DNA of 64,000 nucleotides. Source: Muraenolepis orangiensis. Lineage: Eukaryota; Chordata; Actinopteri; Gadiformes; Muraenolepididae. This document shows positions 1 to 32,457 of this stretch, piece by piece. The stretch's first letter is position 1. Each line of letters begins with the position of its first letter. A model generated the notes under the pieces. The model made no database searches. It had not been told where the DNA came from and saw nothing but the letters and a program-made list of their open reading frames with translations. Location: assembly GCA_027704905.1 (NCBI GenBank), contig CM051005.1, forward strand, positions 16,373,544 to 16,437,543. The letters are read 5' to 3'. The position numbers and the translations under genes were made by a program.

Positions 1-73
1 TACACAGCACATGAATGTGTCACACACAAGGAGATGCACATAGTATATGCCTTATATACGTCCCATAACAGTG

Positions 74-80
<7 letters not shown>
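1..80. repeat. Unique flank of microsatellite, inverted copy at 5729-5801
   Basis: Positions 1-80 (containing aaggagatgcacatagtata and ccttatata, then cccataacagtgtg) reappear in reverse complement at about 5801-5729, inside an intron of the nucleolin-like gene, with only a few differences. Both copies are followed by alternating purine-pyrimidine repeats. It is probably a dispersed element that carries its own (AC)n tail. Confidence 0.75.
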
Positions 81-292
<212 letters not shown>

Positions 293-301
293 TCACTCGA
301 C

Positions 302-3300
302 CTGGTAAGGATCAAAAATCCCTGTGGAACTAGCATTAGAGTAGTCTGTGGCATGGACTTCTCCTGAGAAATCAGAAAAAACAGGGTGTAAAAACACAAG
401 CCACAGATGGCCGATGCAGTATGAAAAACACAAGACACAATCAAAGCCGTTCAGAAAGCATGAAATACAAACTAATTTAGCCACTTGATGGACTGATAAT
501 GAATGATAAATAACCATATTTCAATGAATACAAGGCATTCACATTAGGGGTGTAACAGTTTCACAAATCTTTAGATTAACGAAGTTAATCGAAGTATAAA
601 ACGAAAACGTGGCTGAGAAACCAAGATCTGAACGATGAACCACCTCCAAACCGTGGTATTTGGAGAATCGCTACGCCACCCTAACATACTACCTACAAAA
701 AAACACCCACATTAAATGATAGGCGGAAGGCCTCTGCCACTATCCCTAACCCAAAGAACTGTGGACATTTGAAGGTACGTTTTCTCAGACTCACTTTGTT
801 TTGGATCAAAAGTGTTGGGTTAATACTGGGTTAATGTGCATGGCGACGTACCTTTGGTGAGCTTGTACAGAAGCCAGGTGTCTATGGTCCCGAAGCAGCA
901 GGTGCCCTTGGCAACTGCCTGGCTGAGCTAAAACGAGAAGGTCATGATGTGACGACGTGCCCTGAGGCGATACGTGCGAAGAATCCTCAAGGAACTTATC
1001 AGATGTATTGCATTTGACAGGAGACAGATTACTTGGCAGCAATGTTACACGTGTGCTCACGTGGGCGCACAAACACATTCATAATGTAGCCCACGGCGCT
1101 AACAACACAGCGAACACAGCGTTTTGAACATGAGAAATAATCACAGAAGATGACTCACATTATGGATTCATTGCACAAAGTCTCCCACAATAACTATTGC
1201 ACCGGTTGCTCAATGGCTATTTTCTGGACAAAGAGCTGCTGGCATGCCAGAGATATTTAATAAAATATCGCCGTAATGGCAAAATAGCGGTCAAAAACTG
1301 CTTTGGCAGATGATGGAGCAGTGGAGTTTGAGGTCAAGTCAAGTCAAGTTTATTGTCACTTCACAGTTTACACAAGTATAAAGCAGTGGTGTGAAAATCT
1401 TATGTGCAATACCCGACGACAGACAGCAGTTATAAAAATAAGAATAAAAATAGAATAGATAATAAAAATAAAAATGCAATATATCGGCACAGAAAAAGAG
1501 CAATATGTATATATTAATTAATGTAATAAAATATACATTGTTATATGCTATACGCCCTTGTTCAGCAGCCTGACTGTGGAAGCTATCTCGGAGTCTATTT
1601 GTACGGCACTTACTGCGGTATCGCCTGCCTGACGGTAAAAGTGAATACAGTTCGTGGCTGGGGTGGGCAATGTCTTTTATGATGCGTTTGGCCTTGGCCA
1701 CGCACCGCTGGTTGAATATATCCAGGAGGGAGGGGAGCTCACCTCCAACAATATACTGGGCCGTCCGCACCACCCTTTGAAGCGCTCTGCCCTCGAGTGC
1801 GGCGCAGTTCCCGTACCAGGCGGTGATGCACCCTGTAAGAACACTCTCGATGGTCCCGGTGTAGAATGTTCTCAGGATGCGGGGGCCCATGCTGAATTCC
1901 CTCAGACGCCTGAGGAAATACAGGCGTTGTTGGGCCCTTTTCACCACGTGTGTGGTGTGCGTGGACCATGTGAGGTCCTCGGAGATGTGCACGCCGAGGA
2001 ACTTGAAGCTGTGGTGGCAGTCAGGCTGTGTCAATATTTGTCCTTCTGGCGCTAATGGGAATTGTTATGATTTGTGATGCTACTGTAGTCCGATAGCACG
2101 ATCATCTCAATCGAGACCCGAGTCATGACACCCCTGATCATGCTCCATTAAACCAAACACATACACGGCTAAGAAGTCCTTTTGTGGCCTATCTTGCCAA
2201 GGGTCAGGAGAGGCGATGAACTTTGTCAAAGTTTAATGATTAGAGCCAGGAGTTGTGTTTACCCTCATGTGTTTCACGAGTGCATTCGTCAGCAGCAGAG
2301 TCACAGACCTGTTTGTAGTGGGCGAGGGCCCAGAGCAGGCGAAAGGTGACCTGTTGGTGGGAGAACACCATGAGGCTGGCGGCCAGGAACCTCTTCTGCC
2401 GGGTCACCCAGAAGAGGAGCTTCATTGCCCCCTGGGCAGCCTGTTGGGGAGGCCGAGGGAAAACAGCCAACTGCTGCATTAACTAAATTACCACTTCCAG
2501 CACTTGAATATGAGCCTTTCAACCGGCAGATTTAGAGTAACGTAATAACTCCTACTTATGATATCACCTACTTGGGTGGACGTTTTATAATCCAAAGCCT
2601 CTTACCATGAATGCATACAATACATTCTTAGCATGGCATGGGGTGGCCGAAAGTGGGAATGTAACCCCTATTAATAATGTTGATACAATGCTTTACCACT
2701 TTCTACCTAAAATTCCGAGCAATTAAATGTAATGAAAGGTATGTTGTTAAACTCACCATCATGGTGTAGGAGGAGTTCCAAGCACTCACAGTCTCAGAGG
2801 CCCTGAGATCCTGATAACTGATGAAGTTATGAAAAGGCCGTCCAGTAATTCTGCAATAGTGGACAGAGAGACGTTGTCAGGAAATACACAAGTATACTGT
2901 AATGACACATAAGTGTGAAGATACAAGGGTATACTTTTATCAGATAAAAATGCTAATTTTACCTATCCCATGTTGTAAATGTCCCTCTTTGAGTGGAGAT
3001 GCCCAGTGCCTCGATCTGGCGTATCTGTACACCTGCGTCTGTGTGTGTGTGTGTGTGACATCAGCATATCCACACAGAAGCAAATTTCCAAAAAAACAAG
3101 CTTATTAGTTATTAGTTGGTTGTAATGCTATAACATGCAGAATAATCCGTATACAATAAATAGTTGTACCTTGCACAGCGCCATTGACAACGGTCACAAA
3201 TCCATTCCACAATTCCTCTGGATCCAATTCCACCAAACCTGGTTCTGGATACAAGAGGACAACCTGGCAAACACGTAATACACGTAATATTAGCCCAGGT

Positions 3301-3496
3301 GTGGCTGCGAGGGGTTTTAGTTACAAAGACCAAACGGCAAGGAAGAAGGGGAATAATAATGTAATATAACCTTTCTGCTGCAAGACCCGCGGACCTTGGC
3401 TTTCTTGTCAACGACATGACATCGAATAGTGGTTGTCCCTACGTCCACAGACAAGACGAAACTTTCTTTTTGAAAACTATTCCTTTTAGTGCCCAT
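302..3496 (-). CDS. gk5: Glycerol kinase 5, 5' part (gene continues beyond left edge)
   Basis: FGGY-family sugar kinase; the family phosphorylates glycerol to glycerol-3-phosphate with ATP. Seven minus-strand coding exons splice in frame: 3371-3496, 3170-3263, 2963-3032, 2757-2850, 2309-2440, 852-927 and 302-363, all with GT-AG borders. Exon 1 holds the N-terminal phosphate-binding motif (SVDVGTTTIRCHVVD). Later exons give LGISTQRGTF, FHNFISYQDLRA, TIDTWLLYKLTKG and HATDYSNASSTGIFDPYQ, which match the GK5 order as I know it. The second half of the enzyme (from about residue 197) lies outside the window. The start at 3496 gives a normal N terminus (MGTKRNSF). An in-frame ATG at 3574 would add 26 residues of Thr/Ala repeat encoded by a GTA/GCA microsatellite and is less likely. 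A LINE fragment lies in the intron between exons 5 and 6. The donor of exon 7 runs almost directly into a long (GT)n tract on the minus strand. Confidence 0.9.
1337..2050 (-). mobile_element. 5'-truncated non-LTR retrotransposon (LINE), RT C-terminal part
   Basis: The minus-strand reading frame encodes the end of a reverse transcriptase ORF: FKFLGVHISEDLTWSTHT, then QRVVRTAQYIVGG, LPSLLDIFNQRCVAKAKRII and SLLPSGRRYRS. This is the typical C-terminal part of fish CR1/L2/Rex-like elements. The 3' end on the minus strand is at about 1337, with repeated aagtc units (tcaagtcaagtcaag). Everything upstream of the C-terminal part is missing. It lies in a gk5 intron. The clade name is uncertain. Confidence 0.85.
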
Positions 3497-3920
3497 TTTC
3501 TGCACAGTGTTAGCAGCAGCAGCAGTAGTAGTAGTGGTGGTGGTAGTAGCAGTAGCAGTACGCTTACAAATCACTAATCAGCTACTGCCTTTCTGTTGTT
3601 TACCCACTGCGTGCATTGACGTCACACTTAACCATGGACCAACAAATACTAACGAGGCAAAAATATAAAAAATCTATATATCGATATTCTGCTATTGAAC
3701 CTGCAGTGCCCTCGGTATACACGACTCTAGCCGATGCTATCATGTCGTGGTTGGTCTTCTGTATTACGGTATATGAGCGACCGTACAATCACGTAGATCC
3801 AGTTAGCTGTTCGTGGTCATTTGACCTTAGGATTCGTATCGCAGGTTAAAGTTGTGTCCAGGTCATTTTGGGCACGAGGAGGGAACCCTACCGATTAGCG
3901 ACTGGTTATTGGATGCTGGA

Positions 3921-4620
3921 GGTGGGAAAACCGAGGTGAAGTCGGTTTCATATTCATATTCGAAGTACTTTCATCATCAAGGGAAAAACTACTTTTTAAA
4001 CGTTGGACGATATATAACGTTTTTTAAACGTTGCATGATATTTGTTAATTCACATTGTTTTGTAAAACACCTAAGTGAAATATTATTGGAACAATACCTA
4101 TTCCACAACTTGTGTTTTGTCCAAAACATGTGTCACTATTGAACCAAAATCAATACAAATCAATACATATGATATTAAACCATAATCTGAATCGCTTTTG
4201 AAATATAATAACAGAGAAACAATTTACCAATGCCAAAGTATTCTACTCATATCTGGCTTCCTTCCACAACACTTTGTTTTGTCCATTGAATAAGTCACAA
4301 ATTAATATAAATCAATACAAATAAATACAGTTATTTTAAACGATACAATCTCAATCAGATATTAGTATAATCATTTGGCATTGTTTTTTGTGTCAATTAT
4401 GAATATTTCAATTATATTTCCGATTATTATTCATGTTATTTACAAAACAAGGTTGTAGAAGGAAGCCAGGTATTGTTACAATCAAACACATGTTTCACTT
4501 TGGGATTTTACAAAACAAGATTCATATTTAACAAACATCATGAGAATAAATTCCATCCAAAATAAAAAATAAAAAGTTGTCGAATATGAAACTTACATGG
4601 TTACCTCGGTCTTGGGAAGA
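3921..4620. mobile_element. AT-rich foldback (MITE-like) element upstream of the nucleolin-like gene
   Basis: The two ends are inverted copies: the left end (about 3926-3962) and the reverse complement of the right end (about 4580-4616) share accgaggt(g/a)a and ttcatattcg in the same order. Inside, 4252-4283 (ctggcttccttccacaacac) pairs with the reverse complement of 4442-4470 (ctggcttccttctacaacc). No coding capacity is seen. The rest of the 3497-4776 spacer is AT-rich, and the divergent promoters of gk5 and the nucleolin-like gene must lie in it. Confidence 0.55.
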
Positions 4621-4776
4621 TGTGTACTTCTTCGGCTTCCGTACAAGTAGGCTGGTTAGACGCATGCGCACAGAGTTTTGTGCCATGTGTTTGTGAGCCT
4701 TTAGGTCTGTCTCGGACTACACCGTTTAGTTGGAGACTGACTTACTGTTAATTTACACACCACAAACTAATAAGCA

Positions 4777-7700
4777 ATGGTTGTCGAAACAATGGCCCCA
4801 TCAGACGTAAGATTCGCATTCGTACCATAATATCGGTGTTACATTAATGTGTCCTGCATACACTTGGTGAACGCTTTCGTAATTTGTTGGTAGCGTAAAT
4901 GCTACTAGGTAGCCATACATTATACACGTGCACTTGCAAATTTGTGTTTTTCTTGATTATGGTCTTCTGTGTTAATGTTTTTTGTGGTTAATGTTATTTT
5001 AGATTGTGAACCCCGAAAAAGACCAACCGTCGTCAGACGAAGCAGTCATTAGTGGTAAGTCACTAACTCATATTTTGGAGAATTTGCTCGTGTATGTATC
5101 TATGTATGTATGTATGTATGTTTACGAGACCGCAACGTATGTTGTGCAACAGTGACTGGGAAAAGGAAAGCAGAGTCCGAGGCCGAGATTTGCCCTTCAA
5201 AGAAACCCAAGACCATAAATGATGGTATGTAAACACTAGTGTCTACTTGGATGTGTGCGATATAGAGCTCTTTGAGTTGTGCACGTAATTTCCCCTGTTT
5301 TTCTTCTTCTTTTGTATAGGTTTCTGTGTATTTGTTGGCAATTTGAACAAGACCAAGAGCTATGAAGAAGTCAAAACGGCCCTTGAGAAATTCCTAATGA
5401 CACAAAGTCTCTTAATCCAGGATATTAGACTAGATGCCAACCGGTGAGTGATTTATTTACATTATGTTTGTGCTCATGTGTCATGCAATCAAATACTAAG
5501 CCATGTTGTTTTGTACATACAGGACATTTGCCTACGTAGACTTGGCCTCCCAGATGGACTTGACTAAAGCCTTGACTTTGAGTGGTAAAAAGATCCTTGA
5601 TTTGCCCGTGAGGATTTCCATAGCTAAAGTCAAGGTCAAAGATGACAAGAAGAAGAAGAGGGTGAAACCTACACCGGAGCAGAAAGAAGGTAAAACAACG
5701 TGTGTGTGTGTGTGTGTATACACACAGTGTGTGCACACACTGTTATGGGATGTATATAAGGCATATACTATGTGCATCTCCTTGTGTGTGACAAATTCAT
5801 GTGATGTGTTGGAGTGGCTTGCTGTGCTCTACTCTGTCCCTGCCTCTATCCATTCTCCCCAAAGTGAGTGTGTGTGTGTGTCACAACTAATGCGTTTGTT
5901 AATACTTGTTCTTTCACAGCCAAGTTTTCCAAGTGCTTGTCTGTGACAAACCTTCCCAAAAATGCAAAAAAAGAAGAGATTATGGCGATCTTCAAAACTG
6001 CAGTTGATGCAAAGTTCCCTGGAGGAACCATCGGACAAAGCAAAGGGTGAGCCAAGAGTTAAAACCTCTATTAGCTTTGCAGATGCTGTTGTCCAGAAGA
6101 GGCTGTGCATGGCCTATGTGCAATGCTAGAGTCCTTATCGGAAAGAAATCAGCCATGGCCTAAATCAACATGGCTTTGATGCTTGTTTTATTGGATTCTA
6201 TTCTGATTCTATTACAACTTTCGACAGCATTGCCATTGTGCACTTTGAAACCAAGGAGCTTGCTGAGAAAGCCATGAAGAAGAAACGAGGGAAGAAACTC
6301 AGAGATAGAGTGATAAAGATCCAGCCTTACGGATCAAAAACTGAGGCCAGTGTCGATGACCAAGATACTCCTCTAGGTAAGAGTTTAGCTACACTTGAAA
6401 ATAGTGATGTGCGTTACAGTAAAAAAACATGCTATGTGTTTGGTAAATTGTACTAGGAAATGCTTGTATTATACTATTGTCTATTTATTTTTTGCTGTTG
6501 TACCAGAGGGTCTTGCAACTGAAACACTGATCATTAAAAACCTGCCACGTCTGGAAACCGAGGGGAAGCTAAAGAAGATCTTCAAGAAGGCTGTTGGTAT
6601 TAATGTGCCCAAAGATGGTACCAACGCAAGAGGGTAAGACGGCGTATTACAGTGTGCCCTCAAGGGGTTCTCAACCATGTCATGCCACATGTCGTGTCGT
6701 GTGGACGTACTTTGGACCCACAAACTATTCTGAGCCAGATCCGACTTTTTGGATATGGTTGTGCGTTGCTTTTAGTAAAATAAGCAACGCATAACCATAT
6801 CCATAATATCTTGTAAACAAAAGTTGAACAATCGGAATGTATTCCAAATGAAACGCTTGACTGTTTGTTTTACACAGATTTGCCTTTGTTGAGTTTGAAA
6901 CCACCAAGGATGCCGAAGAGGCCAAGGAGATGGCACAAGGCATGAAGATACAAAAAAGGGAAATCGAAGTGGATTATAGCAGAACTAAGTTCCGGCCAGT
7001 GGCTGCCGAAGGTATTTGTGATTTTCTATACGCCTTAATGTGTGTGCCCAATACATTGGCTTGTGTTGGTGTTAAACAATCCCCATTAGCTGAAAACACA
7101 ACTCTGCTATTCTTCCCGGCGTCCACATATATAAGGTATACGAAAACTAGTGTTAAACAAATGTAAAAAAAGATATAGTGAGTTCACAAAAACATTGAAT
7201 AGAACAGATGATCAAATACAATAAACGCCTTACAGATGCATTTCAACAAAAACATGACCATTAAGATCAGGAAGTATTATCACTAATCCGCTATTAGGAA
7301 GCAATGTTTTGATGACTTTTAATGAATGAAACGGACTCACCAGTCACACAAACGCTCTTCTGTATTTAACTCGCTATACTCATGCAATGTCTTTTGTAGT
7401 TCTCTTAACAACGCTGATCGTGACTGGACTGGCTGAGAAAACCAGCGAGGAGACTCTTAAAACTGCATTCGAAGGGTGCACGACTGCCAGGATCATTCGA
7501 GATCCGAAGACTGCAGTATCTAAACGGTATTTATTACTACCTCAGCCGTCAAAGATGGGCCGGAGGTTATGTTTTCGCCCCAGTTTGTCCGGTTGTCAGT
7601 TTGTCTGTTGGCAAGATAACTCAAAAGGTTATGTACGGAATTGGAAAAAAATTTGTGGTTAAGATAGATTACAAGGAACATTCGGGCAGTGTATTTTGGC

Positions 7701-8717
7701 ACCGATCCGGATCCAGGGGACTTCTTGGCGTGGCAGAACCAATGCGCTCCGAGTGCCCTGTAGCCTTGTAGTTATTTATTTATTTTTTACGCTTGGGATC
7801 AGGCGACATGGTGACATATCTCCGCTTGATCCTTTGAATGCTTTACCATCTGCATATTTAGCATGAGACCTAACCTAGGAGAAAGGTCTTTGGACCTGGC
7901 CATTTTTGTTCATATGTACAGCTGGAGGAAGATGGGTTGATCATGTGTGCTTTACATGTTCATGTGTTAATGTACAGACATAGAAAATAATAATGAGTCT
8001 TATGCAAAAGCAATATCACTCTTATTAATGCGTTAAAGGAATAGAAGGTATGATTTTTTTTTTTTTTATTGCCGTTTGTTGCATTGGAAAATAATATAAT
8101 ACTGGGGTAACAAGGTGTTCAAATGTTTTAAACGTTTACCTTTCCTCAGGTTCGGCTTTGTCGATTTTGCCGAGAAAGAAGACTGTGAGGCTGCCAAAGA
8201 GGCCATGGAAGACTGCGAGATAGACGGCAAGAAGGTGACTCTTGCCTACGCCAAGCCGAAGATCACCCATTTTAAACCAACGCCTAAAACACAGCCTGGA
8301 AAACAGCCGGAAGATGAACCTGAAGCTCAACCTGAAGCTCAACCTGAAGCTCAGCCTGAAGCTCAGCCTGAAGCTCAACCTGAAGCTCAGCCTGAAGAGC
8401 CACTTTCTGTGGATCAATCTAAGCAGTTAAAACCTACAAAGAACATGAAAAAAGGTAATGTTGAGATTCATTTAATGTGACTGTTGGGTCGCTTTAGCTT
8501 TTTTCACATTTAACTAAACCAAGCTTGGAGTTTACACACTCGACAGTACATTAATGTAATCTGTCTTTACACATTTAGCCTGATATACTGTCATTATGAA
8601 TATAACTAAATAATGGCCCTAATTTTATTTTATTTTTTTTTGTCTTAAGGTCCAAAACCAGCTGAAGGTGACTCCAAGGATGGTGAAAAACCTGGAGCAA
8701 TGGATGTGGCAAAATAA
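4777..8717 (+). CDS. ncl: Nucleolin-like protein with four RRMs
   Basis: Twelve exons splice in frame to 493 aa: 4777-4806, 5003-5054, 5153-5224, 5320-5443, 5523-5689, 5920-6046, 6228-6376, 6507-6633, 6878-7011, 7400-7526, 8150-8454 and 8650-8717. A bipartite basic stretch (about residues 31-47, KRKAESEAEICPSKKPK) suggests nuclear import. Four RRMs follow: RRM1 from FCVFVGNLNKTKSYEEVK (about 53-137), RRM2 from KCLSVTNLPKNAKKEEI (about 150-235), RRM3 from ETLIIKNLPRLETEGKL (about 243-325) and RRM4 from TTLIVTGLAEKTSEETL (about 329-410). Spacing, exon phases and RRM sequence are of nucleolin type. Nucleolin binds pre-rRNA and acts in ribosome assembly in the nucleolus. This protein lacks the long acidic N-terminal tracts and the C-terminal RGG tail; instead it has six PEAQ units near the end. 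It is therefore a nucleolin paralogue or a reduced nucleolin. The gene symbol marks the family only. Confidence 0.87.
5096..5122. repeat. (TATG)n microsatellite
   Basis: Six or so tatg units in the 98-bp intron between exons 2 and 3 of the nucleolin-like gene. Confidence 0.85.
6751..6802 (+). other. Near-perfect intronic hairpin, 21-bp arms
   Basis: Arm 6751-6771 (ggatatggttgtgcgttgct + t) and arm 6782-6802 are reverse complements except for one position, which forms a G-U pair on the plus strand. The loop is 10 nt. It lies in the intron between exons 8 and 9 of the nucleolin-like gene. It could be a small foldback repeat or an unrecognised small-RNA precursor; no function is assigned. Confidence 0.7.
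7541..7790. repeat. Dispersed teleost repeat, copy 1
   Basis: The segment contains gccggaggttatgttttcgc, tgtctgttggcaagataact, gatccggatccagg and ccgagtgccctgtag. A related copy is at 15525-15690 (tttgtctgtctgttggtctg, ggatccaggaatttttggaa). From memory this resembles a very common fish interspersed repeat; I cannot name the class. It lies in the intron between exons 10 and 11 of the nucleolin-like gene. Confidence 0.55.
8319..8390 (+). repeat. 12-bp coding tandem repeat (PEAQ x 6)
   Basis: Six consecutive 12-bp units of the form cctgaagctca(a/g) encode PEAQ from residue 427 of the nucleolin-like protein, followed by PEEP. The only differences are silent third-base changes, so the array is young or homogenised. 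Confidence 0.95.
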
Positions 8718-9074
8718 GCTGCAGTTAAAGAATAATTTGTAAAGACTTTGTTCTCTGATATCTTCAAGATTGCAAGAATCTCGATCACAATACTTAATTT
8801 TCTCCTTTCCCCAGGAGTCTAAAATATCAATATACATTATCTGTATATTTTCTATTGATTTTGTATTGCCTTCCATTGATTTTATATAATATTGTATTGC
8901 GTGTAATGTAACTGCTCCATTTGTAAGAACCTATGAATGTTGAAAGTTCAGATTGAAATGACAGCATTGGATAATGTTGTGCTAAATGGTGAGTAACCAT
9001 AACATAAGTTAGTGTACCGTCCCTACCCTGTAGGCATTGTGCATTATGTAGTTATATACTGTTCTCCAAGACTA

Positions 9075-9080
9075 ATTAAA
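9075..9080 (+). terminator. Possible poly(A) signal (attaaa) of the nucleolin-like gene
   Basis: An attaaa variant lies about 360 bp after the stop codon, in AT-rich sequence. No canonical aataaa is nearer. Confidence 0.35.
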
Positions 9081-10234
9081 TAAGTTGTCAATACCACTTT
9101 GGCTCTTGTATGTATTTAAAATGAAGTACATTTATAATGCTCAGACCAGTTCAATGTTCTTGTACAGTGGTTGTCAAACTTTATTTATATATTTTTTTTA
9201 ATACACCCACTTCAAAGATATTTTTTCAAATAAGTACCCCATTCACCAGCACATGTTTGGGGGAATGGAAGGAGGGGGGGCGGATTGAAATGAATATAGG
9301 GTTCAAACGTTGGTGAATAACATGGTCTATTGATTTGTCATTCATTGGAAAGAATTCCAGAACGTGTCCGTCAGTATTCAGATACACTTAATATTTACAT
9401 TTTAAAGCACCCCCTGCGGTGATTCAAATATCTTTCTCAAATGCCTTTGAGAACCACTTGTTGTGATGGTGGGTGACCACCGTGTTCCCAATAGTAAATC
9501 TGGGCAACTTCTCAGGAATCCGCCAAACTGTGTCCCCCCTGATGGCGTCACATCCTGTTGTTCACTTCCTAGTCAGTGGTTGTGAATGGTGAGTGGTTGG
9601 TTGGAGCGCACTTCGCCTGGTCCCCGGGAGCCGAGTGGGATGACGCACATACACACACGCACACACACACACCCCAGAGAGGACCCGCGTTTGCTGCATG
9701 TGGACCGGCGCTAGATCATGTTAAGGGAAGATATTTGACTGACGGGGTGCACCGTGGATGGTTCTTATAATGCGTGGTCGTGCATGTTTAGAGGAATAAT
9801 CTTCGGTAAGTTTAATAACTCCTTGAGTAGCGCATCCGTGATGTGTCCTTCTGCACACAGGTAAACGCCTAAGGTGAATGTAAGCGGGGAAACTCGCAGT
9901 TACACGACTTGTTCACGTTGAGTTTGCTATGAATTGTTATACAAATCTCCAAAGACCTGCAGCCGTCGAATTGGATATTTGGATCAGCGCGCAAACGGCC
10001 CAAACACTGTTAGGTTTTTTTCACGTTATATCTAGATTTTTGGACAATGTGGGTTCGAGCGAAGTTTTTATTTATTGTTGAATGCGTTTAGTCAAGCAGT
10101 TATACAAAACATGCGGACTATAGCCTAAACACAGCCATAACCCTTTCATGAATGCAAGTTATACAAGTTAAGTACTTCACTTTGATGAACGGCTTACCGC
10201 CTCAGTGGTCCAACGAGACTGGTTGTGACTCATA

Positions 10235-10325
10235 CATTATAAGGTTGGGCCGAAGAAGGATATGGTGAATGGGGATCGAACCCAGTGCTTTTTGGCGAGG
10301 AGTTGAAACCTCTCTCCCAATTTCA
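10235..10325 (-). mobile_element. Decayed tRNA-derived SINE fragment
   Basis: On the minus strand it reads a box-B-like gggttcgatccccattc, preceded by a diverged tRNA-like body. Neither a full A box nor a clear tail is seen. Confidence 0.4.
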
Positions 10326-10923
10326 CACCACAACATTTTTCATTTCATGTTCACTCCTGTTCACGTCACGAAAGTAATAACCTCGCTAAATCACCAAAGT
10401 CCATGTTATTATAGGGTTAATAATCCTACCGGTACACGCAATGAGAACAGTGGCCGGTTTGTCGACATTGCGACTGTCTCTGATCTGCTTCACTTGAGTC
10501 ATTCCCAATCAACATGCTATCTCATACAGCGTTGGTCTACTCAACCACCTAATTGTTGGCCACTTTGCTTGCGGATTTGTTGACCTCATCGTTGCAAGAA
10601 AATCCAGCAGTAATTATTTAAGCTGCAGATAGCCGACCAGATCTTGCACACGCTTTGCAACGTTAACACGATTAAGTTAACAATTACCCAGCAACTGATC
10701 TGATTATGTATACGAATGAAACAACAATGCTTTGTTTGGTGTGTATTTCAAAAGGTCAGTCATTTATTTACAGGCCAGCTATTCGAAGTATTGTATTTGT
10801 AATACAAGTTGATCAAGGTAACTTCCTTGTCTGATTACGAGTACACGATCACCCAACTGGACGAGCAGTCAACAGTGTGTGTGCTCTTCTTCTTCTGTTT
10901 GTAGTCGTGTTGTTTCTGCTGGG

Positions 10924-31812
<20,889 letters not shown>

Positions 31813-32037
31813 CCCCTTGCGCTGGTGTCACATGGATAACAACGTAATTTTAACCATGTGTCACTCACTCTTTGCATAGTGTTGGTCCAGTGCTAAACCA
31901 ATGTTGAACCTCCCTGGCTAATTGACCAACCACAGACTTTAGCCTAATACTATACTTGAATGAAGCCTATGAATGTGACTCTGCATTGGACCCTAGTTCA
32001 CCCGCACACTTTAATCTTGCTCGCAAGCAAGGCCGTA

Positions 32038-32088
<51 letters not shown>

Positions 32089-32451
32089 AATATACTTTTT
32101 TTTAAAGGGGAACAAACGTGTTTCACTAAAACTACTGATGTTTGGCTTAGCAGGTCTTACTTGCTTGGTAGCAGCGAGTCTGCAGAGAACGTAACACTTT
32201 CATGCACACGTCAGAATACATTCCAGTATCCATTTGCAACAAAGTATGTTTTTTATATGTAGCCTTTCTGCTCATAATCTGTGAATAACCTACATGTCTA
32301 AGACGTGTGGTCAAGCGAACAACAGTTGGTAGCTCTGAGTAGCTCCTTCCCCTTTTCTTAGAGGGACGACACAATTTTGTGAAATATTATTTTCATTATT
32401 TTTATGGCATCTTTAATTGAGATTGTCATTGACAATGATAAGTGCTGTATA

Positions 32452-32457
32452 AATAAA
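32452..32457 (+). terminator. Likely poly(A) signal of atp13a3
   Basis: Canonical aataaa 640 bp after the stop codon, the first such hexamer downstream. Further aataaa copies near 33007 could serve a longer 3'UTR. A (GT)n-(GA)n tract lies in the 3'UTR at 32041-32089. Confidence 0.55.

Larger units (their letters stand above)
8718..10904. other. Intergenic spacer with putative atp13a3 5'UTR exon
   Basis: No coding exon was recognised here. A good donor (ttcg then gtaagt, exon end 9805) follows a GC-richer stretch at about 9540-9805. It is a candidate noncoding first exon of atp13a3, to be joined to the acceptor at 10903-10904 (tttgtag). A short (AC)n tract is at 9646-9672. A decayed SINE is at about 10235-10325. 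Confidence 0.4.

Noticed and set aside
2301..2522. Plus- and minus-frame ORFs around 2240-2522 as separate small genes
   Set aside because: The region is exon 5 of gk5 (minus); other frames are shadows.
3497..3574. Upstream in-frame ATG of gk5 at 3574
   Set aside because: Adds Thr/Ala repeat encoded by a triplet microsatellite before the FGGY motif; kept only as an alternative.
4807..8649. snoRNAs in introns of the nucleolin-like gene
   Set aside because: I looked for C/D boxes with terminal stems and H/ACA boxes and saw no convincing set; a covariance-model scan would be decisive.
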